Positions 8,158-15,318 of a DNA stretch of 64,000 nucleotides are shown piece after piece. The translations under genes and the position numbers were made by a program. The stretch is taken from assembly GCF_014202505.1 (NCBI RefSeq), contig NZ_JACHGW010000005.1:124001-188000 (forward strand), given 5' to 3'. The notes under the pieces are model-generated. The model was not told where the DNA came from. It ran no database searches and saw only the letters and a list, made by a program, of their open reading frames with translations. The DNA comes from Armatimonas rosea. Lineage in GTDB: Bacteria; Armatimonadota; Armatimonadia; Armatimonadales; Armatimonadaceae. The number at the start of each line of letters is the position of its first letter. The first letter of the stretch is position 1.

Positions 8158-9384
8158 ATGGCAGCGCTGAGCTTTTCCTATGTCGCGATGGACTCTGCCG
8201 GGGCACGCCGCACCGGTGTGATCGAGGCGGAGACCAAAGAGGCCGCGCTGGTACGGCTGGAGTCCGAGGGACGCTTTGTTCTGGAGATCAACGAGGCCAA
8301 GGCATCTGCGGCGGCAGCGGCGGGCGCGGCGACCTTTGGGAGCCGGAAGGCCCCCTCGCGCCAGGAGCTCGCGCTCTTCACGCGCCGCCTCGCCGACCTC
8401 TCCCAGGCGGGCCTGCCGCTGGACCGGGTGCTTCAGGTCGTGGCGGAGCAGTCGGAGAGCATTGTGCTGAAAGAGGTCTCGGAGCAGACCCTGGAGGACG
8501 TCCGCGCGGGAATGCAGGTGAGCCAGGCGCTGGCCAAGCACCCCAAGTACTTCAATGAGGTCTTCACCCAGACCCTCCGTGCTGGTGAGGCCAGCGGCCA
8601 GTTCCCCGAGGTCGCGGGGCGGCTTGCGGACTTTCAGGAAAAAGAAGTGGCGCGTCGGAGCCAGATCACCAGTGCGCTGGTCTACCCCGCGATCCTGGCC
8701 TCGACCGCGGTCTTTGTGGTTCTCTTCTTGCTGCTCTTCGTGGTGCCCAAGCTCTCGGGAGTCTTCAAGGACCTGGGAAACAACCTTCCCGTGACCACCA
8801 AGATGCTGCTCTCCAGCACGGACTTTATCACCCAGAACTGGGTGCTGATGCTCGTGCTGATCGTGGGAACGACCGTGGGCATCAAGGGCTGGCTCGCCAC
8901 TCCCGGCGGGGCGTTTCTGCGGGATAAGTTCTTGCTGAAGGCACCGCTGATTGGGCCCGTGGTGCTCAAGGCAACCATCTCGCGCTTCGCCCGTGTGCTG
9001 GGCACCCTGGTCTACGGCGGCGTGCCGATCCTGGAGGCGCTGGATATCGCAGGGCTCTCGGCGGGAAACCGGGTGTTTCATACCAGTGCGCAAAAAGTCT
9101 CCGAAGAGGTGCGCGAGGGCCGTCCTATCGCCGAGTCGATGCGCGACACGGGGGTCTTTCCGCCCGTTCTGACCCACATGGTCGCGATTGGGGAGGAGAC
9201 CGGCGATCTGCCCCGGATGCTAGGACGGGTCTCGGATAGCCTGGACTTCGAGGTAGACACCGGGATGCGTCGTCTTGTCTCTCTGGTGGAGCCGGTGATC
9301 GTTCTGACCATGGGGACATTCGTGGGGTTTGTGGTTCTATCGGTGCTCTTGCCGATCTTTCAAGCGCAGGAAACAGTCAAATGA
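8158..9384 (+). CDS. gspF: Type II secretion inner-membrane platform protein GspF
   Basis: 408 residues, the standard length. It contains two T2SF domains, each beginning with a helix-rich cytoplasmic part: FTRRLADLSQAGLPLDRVL near residue 75, and FARVLGTLVYGGVPILEALD near 278. There are three hydrophobic segments: ITSALVYPAILAS onward, WVLMLVLIVGTTVG, and the C-terminal VIVLTMGTFVGFVVLSVLLP. GspF is the membrane platform that contacts GspE and receives pseudopilins. It starts 3 nt after gspE and overlaps gspG by 4 nt. Confidence 0.95.
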   Translation: MAALSFSYVAMDSAGARRTGVIEAETKEAALVRLESEGRFVLEINEAKASAAAAAGAATFGSRKAPSRQELALFTRRLADLSQAGLPLDRVLQVVAEQSESIVLKEVSEQTLEDVRAGMQVSQALAKHPKYFNEVFTQTLRAGEASGQFPEVAGRLADFQEKEVARRSQITSALVYPAILASTAVFVVLFLLLFVVPKLSGVFKDLGNNLPVTTKMLLSSTDFITQNWVLMLVLIVGTTVGIKGWLATPGGAFLRDKFLLKAPLIGPVVLKATISRFARVLGTLVYGGVPILEALDIAGLSAGNRVFHTSAQKVSEEVREGRPIAESMRDTGVFPPVLTHMVAIGEETGDLPRMLGRVSDSLDFEVDTGMRRLVSLVEPVIVLTMGTFVGFVVLSVLLPIFQAQETVK

Positions 9385-9794
9385 AAAAACAAAAACGTGC
9401 GTTTACGCTCATTGAGATGCTGGTCGTGGTGCTGATCCTTGCGATCTTGGCCGCGCTGATTGTCCCCCGTGTGGTCAACCGCACCGGAGATGCCAAGCGC
9501 GCCAAGGCCGCCAGCGATATCGCGACCCTGACCGGGCTTTTGCAGCAGTACAAAGTCGATACCGATCAGTTCCCCACGACCGAGCAGGGCCTCAACGCGC
9601 TCCGTGTCGCTCCGGGCGATGTGAGCAACTGGCGCGGCCCGTACTCCCAGAAGGATATCCCCGGCGATCCGTGGCAGAACGAGTATGTCTATGAGTCGCC
9701 TGGCCCCAATGGGGAGGACTTTGTGATCGCTTCCTACGGGGCGGATGGCGCTCCGGGCGGCGAGGGCGACAACGCGGACATCACGAGCCTCTAA
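9381..9794 (+). CDS. gspG: Major pseudopilin GspG
   Basis: 137 residues. The prepilin signal is [28 protein letters not shown]. The body has the GspG signature YKVDTDQFPTTEQGLNAL, GPYSQKDIPGDPWQNEYVYESPG, and the calcium-loop region near FVIASYGADGAPGGEGDNADI. It is the main subunit of the periplasmic pseudopilus. The -1 residue is Ala rather than the usual Gly. It overlaps gspF (ATGA-type) and is followed by gspH after 3 nt. Confidence 0.95.
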   Translation: MKKQKRAFTLIEMLVVVLILAILAALIVPRVVNRTGDAKRAKAASDIATLTGLLQQYKVDTDQFPTTEQGLNALRVAPGDVSNWRGPYSQKDIPGDPWQNEYVYESPGPNGEDFVIASYGADGAPGGEGDNADITSL

Positions 9795-9797
9795 GCC

Positions 9798-10403
9798 ATG
9801 CAAACGGTCTCCCCCCTAACCCCCGCCCGGCGGGGGGACAAAAAGGAAATTCCTTTAGTTCTCCCCCGCTTGCGGGGGCTAGGGGGCGCATTCACTCTTA
9901 TCGAGGCGACCGTGGTGATTACGATCCTAGCCCTGCTGGCCGCGCTCGTGCTCCCCAATGTCGTGGCGATGAAGCGCTCACGGGATGTGCAGAGCCTGAA
10001 GGCCCGTGTTCTGCGCCTGCCCGCCGAGGCGCTAAATGAAGCGCGCAAGAGCAAGCTCGCCGTGACCCTTCGGGCCGAGGGAAGCGATACCCTTATCATG
10101 GAGCGTGCCGGGGCCGAGGGGGAGGACTCCACGGAGGTGAAGCGCCTCCCCCTCAGCCAAGACCTTCAGCTGGATGCCGCAACGAGCGAGGGAAAGAGTG
10201 TCGATCTGGGCACCTGGGAGTGGACGGTCTATCCGGATGGCTCCGCGAAGGCGGGGCACTTGGAGCTGCTGGAGGGCAACCGGATCCTCGATCTGCGTCT
10301 CCCGGGCGAGGGCGAGCTGCCCCGCTGGAACACGGCAACCACGACACAGACCGACGACGAGCGCTGGAGCGCGGGAGAGCTGGAGCAACGTGGGCAGAGC
10401 TAG
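9798..10403 (+). CDS. gspH: Minor pseudopilin GspH-like, with palindrome-derived leader
   Basis: 201 residues. The prepilin helix A/FTLIEATVVITILALLAALVLPN begins near residue 31, so the leader is about 30 residues rather than the usual 6-10. That extra leader is encoded by a GC palindromic element (9814-9888) containing an inner AAAGGA-AAT-TCCTTT hairpin. The leader is basic and proline-rich (RRGDKKEIPLVLPRLRG). Either the true start is a short-leader codon not obvious here, or the element has lengthened the leader. The assignment as GspH is by position between gspG and gspI; the body has few recognisable motifs. Confidence 0.8.
   Translation: MQTVSPLTPARRGDKKEIPLVLPRLRGLGGAFTLIEATVVITILALLAALVLPNVVAMKRSRDVQSLKARVLRLPAEALNEARKSKLAVTLRAEGSDTLIMERAGAEGEDSTEVKRLPLSQDLQLDAATSEGKSVDLGTWEWTVYPDGSAKAGHLELLEGNRILDLRLPGEGELPRWNTATTTQTDDERWSAGELEQRGQS
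9814..9888. repeat. GC palindromic element inside the gspH leader
   Basis: A C-rich arm (CCCCCCTAACCCCCGC) at the left is complementary to a G-rich arm (GCGGGGGCTAGGGGG) at the right. Each arm also contains its own small hairpin, and a small A/T-rich palindrome sits in the middle. A half-length relative (CCCCCCAACCCCCGTCCGAC) lies in the rplT-pheS spacer. Confidence 0.7.
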
Positions 10404-10791
10404 GGGGCGCGGCTTTACGCTGATCGAGGTGCTCGTGACGAGCGCCTTGGTTGGGGTGGCTATCGCAGGGTCACTCACCGCGCTAGGGCGGCTCTCCCGT
10501 GCCGATGCCTACGCCCGAAATGCGGAGCTACTCCAGCGGCTTGGGGCACAAAAGCTGGTCACCCTGCAGGTCGAGGGAGACCTACGCACCGCAGATACGT
10601 CGGGGGATTTCTCTGCGGAGGGCTACCCCGAGGCACAGTGGCGGCTGGAGCTCCAGACCACCACCGATGAGAATGTGGAAGAGGCGACCATCACGGTCAC
10701 GAAGGGCGAGTCGGAGCAAGCGCTCTCGGAGCTGATCTTCTTCCGACCGACGACCACAACAACTGCAGCGACAGGAACAGGCGGACAGTGA
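10390..10791 (+). CDS. gspI: Minor pseudopilin GspI-like
   Basis: 133 residues from GTG 10390, chosen because it leaves a normal 8-residue leader (VGRARGRG/FTLIEVLVTSALVGVAIAG) and has GGAGAGCTGGAG upstream. It overlaps gspH by 14 nt. Residue -1 is Gly here. The short body with AQKLVTLQVEGDLRTADTSG fits GspI/PilV-type pseudopilins, which sit at the pseudopilus tip with GspJ and GspK. The C-terminus is a threonine run. Confidence 0.82.
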   Translation: MGRARGRGFTLIEVLVTSALVGVAIAGSLTALGRLSRADAYARNAELLQRLGAQKLVTLQVEGDLRTADTSGDFSAEGYPEAQWRLELQTTTDENVEEATITVTKGESEQALSELIFFRPTTTTTAATGTGGQ

Positions 10792-11528
10792 GCCAGAAAC
10801 GACGAAAGGTCAGGGCAGGGGTCTCTCTGCTGGAGCTAATGGTAGTCCTCGTGATGATGGGCTTCCTGACCTATGCGCTCATCTATGCTTTTGTGGGGGG
10901 GATCGACCTGGAGCGACGGCAGGCACAGCGCCAGAACGAGGAGAACCCGGCGGCTCGGGTGGAGCGGCGCGTGAGCCGCCTACTGACCGAGGCCCTGCTC
11001 TCCGAGGACACGACCGACCTGAAGACCTACTTTGTTGCCGCAACCGAGAACGATGGGGCGCTCGGGGCGGATCGGCTGACCTTCACCACGACCGCGCCCG
11101 GTCTCTCACTTGCGACCCAGGAGAGCACCGACGATTTCGAGACCCAGCACGAGCAACACGGTCCGCAGGGGGGCGTGACCGAGGTCTCGCTGGGACTCAC
11201 ACCCACCGGCGAGGCAGGAAGCCACACGGGGCTCTTTGAGCGGCTACAGACACCCGCGGATGGCGACGCGACCCAGGGCGGCACTGAGGGAGTCCTGGAG
11301 ACGAGTGTCTCCCAGCTTGGCTTTCAGTTCTTCGATGGCACCCAGTGGACCAGTGAGTGGGATACGCTCACCAGCGGGACACGGCGGCTCCCGGCGGCGG
11401 TGCGGGTGAGCTACACCCTGACCAGCGATAGCAATAATCAGGTGCACACGTTCGATGTGCGGCTGCCTGCCAGCGATGTCGATGCGAATAACCCCATCAC
11501 GGGCACCACGGCGGGAGGCGCGTCATGA
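10788..11528 (+). CDS. gspJ: Minor pseudopilin GspJ-like
   Basis: 246 residues from GTG 10788, overlapping gspI by 4 nt. The signal is KVRAG/VSLLELMVVLVMMGFLTYALIYAF, with Gly at -1 and the Glu5 equivalent present. The large soluble part with LGFQFFDGTQWTSEWDT and PAAVRVSYTL matches the PulJ/GspJ pattern ("dG..W...W.....lP.aV"). It is expected at the tip complex with GspI and GspK. Confidence 0.88.
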   Translation: MSQKRRKVRAGVSLLELMVVLVMMGFLTYALIYAFVGGIDLERRQAQRQNEENPAARVERRVSRLLTEALLSEDTTDLKTYFVAATENDGALGADRLTFTTTAPGLSLATQESTDDFETQHEQHGPQGGVTEVSLGLTPTGEAGSHTGLFERLQTPADGDATQGGTEGVLETSVSQLGFQFFDGTQWTSEWDTLTSGTRRLPAAVRVSYTLTSDSNNQVHTFDVRLPASDVDANNPITGTTAGGAS

Positions 11529-12814
11529 GCCGAAGAGCACGACGGCACGAGCGTGGTGGCGTGATGGTGCTGGCACTGGTGATCCTGGCGGGGCTGCTGG
11601 CACTGCTCGCCACCTTTGCCGCAAACCAGCGTGTCTACCAAGAGGCAACCCTCAACACCCTGCGTGAGCGCCGCGCCGAAGCCGCCGCCCGCAGTGGTAT
11701 CGCCGTCGGGCTCTCGGCCCTCGTGGAGGTAAATACCAACCTGGTCAAGCTCGACGATACCTGGGCGACTCTGGGGCAGGGGAGCGGCACGGTGGGGGGG
11801 GCGGAGGCGACCACGCTGACCAATGGAGCGACCTACCGGGTGCAGGTGGTCGATGCGGGGAGCTTCCTCAATATCAACACCCTCACCGAGGCCCAGCTCC
11901 AGACCCTCCCCCTGACGACCGAGCAGATCGCGAGCCTGCTGGACTGGCGTGAAGCCGGGACAACGCCTCGAAACGAGGGGGGGAAAGACGAGTACTACAA
12001 CGCGCTCACCACCCCCTACAACACGAAGCTAGGCAGGCTCACAACGCTTAAGGAGCTGGCGCTGGTCAAGGGCTGGACCGCACGGACACTCTACACGCCC
12101 GATGCGGAGGGGACGACCAGCACGGTCAGCTCTAGCCCGACAGCCGCCGCGAACACACCGCTGGAGGATGCAAGTGGGAACCCACTGGCGCTGGCGGGAG
12201 TTCTGACGGTATCCAGCGGTGCGCCCAATACGACCGCTACCGGGACGGCACGTACGAACCTGAACCAGCAGAACCTGAACCTGGTGCAGCTGGTCCAGCT
12301 AGGGCTACCCGCACAGCTGGCGACCCAGGGGCCGTTTACATCGTTTGCGAACCTGCTTGGACGGGGGGGGATCTCGACCCAGGCGGCGCAGCAGGTCCTC
12401 GACTCCGTGGGCTTCACAACCGATACCCGGCTGACGGGCAAGGTCAATATCAACACCGCGACGGAGGCTGTCTTAGGCAAGCTTCCCGGCGCGACCTCCG
12501 ATATTGTCAGCGCGATTGTGAGCCGCCAGAGCAGTGGCTTTGCCAGCCTGGGAGAGCTCTCCACGATCCCCGGACTCACGGGGACAGCGCTGGGAACCCT
12601 CGCCGATGCGGTCTGTGTGGGCAGTGATACGTTTATTGTCCGTGCTTGGGGCGAGAGTGGCGGGGTCGGAGTGGCCCTGGAGGCGCTGGTGGGAATTCGC
12701 AATAGTCGTCCACAGATTCTAATGGTGGAGCGCATCAACTCAACAACGATACCGGCGTGGTGGCGCTGGGAAGAGCAACCAACAACGACGGTTTCTCTGG
12801 GAGCAACGCAATGA
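11525..12814 (+). CDS. gspK: Minor pseudopilin GspK-like (general secretion protein K)
   Basis: 429 residues. The N-terminus RRHERGGVMVLALVILAGLLALLATFA is a pseudopilin helix, with Gly before VMVLAL and no Glu5, as is normal for GspK. Two helix-hairpin-helix-like segments are visible: SFLNINTLTEAQLQTLPLTT and VNINTATEAVLGKLPG. The second is followed by SGFASLGELSTIPG. These match the alpha domain of GspK, which caps the pseudopilus. It overlaps gspJ by 4 nt and the next gene by 4 nt. Confidence 0.9.
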   Translation: MSRRARRHERGGVMVLALVILAGLLALLATFAANQRVYQEATLNTLRERRAEAAARSGIAVGLSALVEVNTNLVKLDDTWATLGQGSGTVGGAEATTLTNGATYRVQVVDAGSFLNINTLTEAQLQTLPLTTEQIASLLDWREAGTTPRNEGGKDEYYNALTTPYNTKLGRLTTLKELALVKGWTARTLYTPDAEGTTSTVSSSPTAAANTPLEDASGNPLALAGVLTVSSGAPNTTATGTARTNLNQQNLNLVQLVQLGLPAQLATQGPFTSFANLLGRGGISTQAAQQVLDSVGFTTDTRLTGKVNINTATEAVLGKLPGATSDIVSAIVSRQSSGFASLGELSTIPGLTGTALGTLADAVCVGSDTFIVRAWGESGGVGVALEALVGIRNSRPQILMVERINSTTIPAWWRWEEQPTTTVSLGATQ

Positions 12815-14079
12815 ACGGGAGACAGCTGCCAACCCTACATCTCGAGTGGGCACCAGGCAACGTGCTCGCACTGGATCGCAGCGACAATCGTACCGCACGT
12901 GGGGCGGATATCTCGGAGCTGGGACGCTTTGTCCGTGGGCACAAAGAGGCACTGGTTGGCGTGAGCCGCGGGAGTGTTTTTCTGAAGACCATCCGGCTTC
13001 CGAAGGCAACCCCCGATGAGCTACGACGCCTGGTCAACCTCCGGCTGGGGCAGCTCTTCCCGCTCCCCGCGAGCGAGCTCGCCTTCGATGCCTACCAGAC
13101 CAACGACCAGAACATGGAGGGCTGGCTGACCGTGGTCGCGGCGATGCGCTCTCAGGACCTTGTCCAGCTCCGCTCCGAGCTCGCGCAAGCCGGCCTGAAG
13201 GCGACTCGGATCTTCCCGGTAGCTCTGGCCGCGCCCGCGGTCGCCAAGCAGAGCGATGCCCTCGTGGTGGATAAGCTCCCCAATGGGCTGGCTCTGGATG
13301 TGGTCAAGGACGGTGTCCTGCGCTTTAGCCGCCTGGCCCCCGAGGACTCCCCGACCGGGCTGGAGGTGCAGCGGACGCTCATGGCCGCCGGGGTGGAGGA
13401 CCTCGATGCCGTTCGAGGCCGTACCCTCGATGAGCTACACCGAGCGCCGGAGTTCTCTTTTTCGCTGAACGAAGACCGCGCGAAGGAAGAGAAGCACCTA
13501 ATTGCGGGAAAGACCCGGCTCTCGATCCTGCTCTTGGTCTCGTCGCTGCTACTGGCAGGCTTTATCTGGGTGGAGCACGCCGAGGCGCAGGCTCGAAAAG
13601 ACAAGGCCAGTGCGGTCTGGGAGACCAAGCTCAAGACCCTGCGTGTGATCCGGGATGCGGAGCTCGCCAAGGCGGGCCGGGCCGTGAGTGTTCGGGGGAG
13701 CCTAGATCGGGCGTTTGTGACTGCCCAGCCCCTCAGCGATATTGTCCAGGCGGCGGCCACCGCCCTGCCCGAGGGAAGCTGGCTGATCGGGGTGAACGCC
13801 GAGCGCGGCAAGCCGCTCCAGCTCCGTGGCACCGCGATGAACGGCCAGCAGGTCGCCAAGCTTGTGGATGGGCTAAGCCGGACGCCCCGCTTCCGGGATG
13901 TCCGCCTGGTCTTTGCCAATGGGGCCAAGATTGAGGAGACCCCTGTGGTGCAGTTTAATATCGCGGCGACCGCGGTGGGGAACCTCCCCATGCCCCAGCC
14001 CGAGAAGACCAAGAAGGGGGCAGTCAAGCGCGCTGCCACCGCGACTCCCCGTGTGGCAAGCGCAGGAGGAACCCCGTGA
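12811..14079 (+). CDS. gspL: GspL/PilM-PilN-like assembly protein
   Basis: 422 residues from ATG 12811. An upstream in-frame start at 12757 would lie inside gspK. The N-terminal part (LHLEWAPGNVLALDRSD, then VFLKTIRLPKATPDELRRLVNLRL) is the actin-like PilM/GspL cytoplasmic domain. A single transmembrane helix near residues 231-250 (LSILLLVSSLLLAGFIWVEH) precedes a periplasmic PilN-like domain. GspL links GspE to the inner-membrane platform. The gene overlaps gspK by 4 nt and gspM by 4 nt. Confidence 0.85.
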   Translation: MNGRQLPTLHLEWAPGNVLALDRSDNRTARGADISELGRFVRGHKEALVGVSRGSVFLKTIRLPKATPDELRRLVNLRLGQLFPLPASELAFDAYQTNDQNMEGWLTVVAAMRSQDLVQLRSELAQAGLKATRIFPVALAAPAVAKQSDALVVDKLPNGLALDVVKDGVLRFSRLAPEDSPTGLEVQRTLMAAGVEDLDAVRGRTLDELHRAPEFSFSLNEDRAKEEKHLIAGKTRLSILLLVSSLLLAGFIWVEHAEAQARKDKASAVWETKLKTLRVIRDAELAKAGRAVSVRGSLDRAFVTAQPLSDIVQAAATALPEGSWLIGVNAERGKPLQLRGTAMNGQQVAKLVDGLSRTPRFRDVRLVFANGAKIEETPVVQFNIAATAVGNLPMPQPEKTKKGAVKRAATATPRVASAGGTP

Positions 14080-14696
14080 AGAACTCCCTGATCAACTTTA
14101 AAAACCCGCAGGAGGTCGGGCCGAGCGCGGTCACTCTGGCCGCCCTGCTGATCCTGGCGGGCTCCCTGGCGTACATGCTCTTCGTGCCCAAGGCCACGAC
14201 CGACGGCCTCGCGCGGGGCAAGGAGCGGAGCCGCAAGCAGATCTTGGAGCAGATCGAGTCGGCCCAGGCGAGTGGTCAGGCGGCGCAGGCCGCGACCGCA
14301 GGGAAGCTCTGGCAGGGCGATACCGACACGATCTCGGCGGCGATCCTGGCACAGCTCACCCAAGAGGCGAACCTGCTCAAGGTCAAGGTCTCGGCGTTTC
14401 GACCGCAGCGCACTCTCACGCTCCCGGAGCTGACCGAGCTGCCCTTTACCGTCCAGCTCGCCGGCCCCTATCCCGCGATCCAGGCCTTTGCGGCGAGCTT
14501 TGATCGGCCCTCCAGTAAGCTGGCGCTCCGCTCGATCCAGCTCGCCAGTAGCGATGCCAGCTCCGATGCCGTGACCGCGACTCTGGGAATCTCGGCCTAT
14601 GTCTCCGGCCAGGTGACCGTGGCTCCGAAGAAACCGACGGTGTCCGCGACACCCGCACCGTCGAAGGGAGGGACCAGCAATGGCCAAGCTCAGTAA
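14076..14696 (+). CDS. gspM: GspM/PilO-like assembly protein
   Basis: 206 residues from GTG 14076. One transmembrane helix near residues 18-37 (AVTLAALLILAGSLAYMLFV) is followed by a coiled-coil stretch (KERSRKQILEQIESAQA) and a small periplasmic domain containing LPFTVQLAGPYPAIQAFAAS, which resembles the ferredoxin-like PilO fold. It is expected to pair with the preceding GspL-like protein. It overlaps the next ORF by 17 nt. Confidence 0.8.
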   Translation: MKNSLINFKNPQEVGPSAVTLAALLILAGSLAYMLFVPKATTDGLARGKERSRKQILEQIESAQASGQAAQAATAGKLWQGDTDTISAAILAQLTQEANLLKVKVSAFRPQRTLTLPELTELPFTVQLAGPYPAIQAFAASFDRPSSKLALRSIQLASSDASSDAVTATLGISAYVSGQVTVAPKKPTVSATPAPSKGGTSNGQAQ

Positions 14697-15318
14697 ACCC
14701 ATGCAGTGGATCGTGATCATCGCTATCACCGGTGGGGTCGCGGCCTACGTCCTCACCGAGCAGGAAGGCGGAGGCAAGCGCATGAAGCCGAAGACGGTCG
14801 CAAGCAAGTCCACCGCACCCGAGGGGTTTAAGGAAGAGGACATGACCGCTCGCTTCCCCCGCCTGAACGCACCGGTTCGGAATGTCTTTGTCCCGAAGGT
14901 CGCCACGAAGAAGGCACAGCCTGCCGCCGCCGCGCCGCACCCGGCGATTGGGGCACGGGTGAAGCCGACCTGGACCCTGACAGGGATCTATGTCCAGAAC
15001 GGCACCCGGCTTGCGCTGCTGGAGAACAGCTCCACCGGCGAGTCCCAGACCCTCGCGGTTGGGCAGAGCTGGCAAGGGCAGCCCATTATCGCCATCAAGA
15101 CCGATGGGATTCTCTTTGCCAATGGGACCCGGATGGTCTTTGAGGAGCCTGAGGAGGCTGAGCCCGCAGCGGTCGCTCCCGTGGTTCTTCCCGGTGGCAC
15201 CACACCTGGCGCGGGCGTACGGCCCGGGGTTGCTGCCGATACCTCGCCGAATCGTCCGATCACTATCAACCTGCCACCTGGCGTGGCACCAACGCAACCT
15301 ACGGGGAGCCGACCATGA
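14680..15318 (+). CDS. GspC/PilP-like periplasmic linker protein
   Basis: 212 residues. An N-terminal membrane anchor (QWIVIIAITGGVAAYVL, residues 9-25) is followed by a linker and a small beta domain: TWTLTGIYVQNGTRLALLENSSTGESQ, VGQSWQGQPIIAIKTDGILFANGTRMVFE. The pattern matches the homology region of PilP/GspC, which couples the inner-membrane platform to the secretin. The C-terminal tail is proline/glycine-rich. Its position just before gspD agrees with this role. Confidence 0.75.
   Translation: MAKLSKPMQWIVIIAITGGVAAYVLTEQEGGGKRMKPKTVASKSTAPEGFKEEDMTARFPRLNAPVRNVFVPKVATKKAQPAAAAPHPAIGARVKPTWTLTGIYVQNGTRLALLENSSTGESQTLAVGQSWQGQPIIAIKTDGILFANGTRMVFEEPEEAEPAAVAPVVLPGGTTPGAGVRPGVAADTSPNRPITINLPPGVAPTQPTGSRP

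Noticed and set aside
7852-9177. A 441-residue open frame antisense to gspE/gspF
   Set aside because: Composition is typical of an antisense shadow (His, Arg, Gly, Asp-rich) and the sense genes are certain.
13152-14729. A 525-residue antisense frame across gspL-gspM
   Set aside because: No domain pattern; both sense genes fit the secretion operon exactly.
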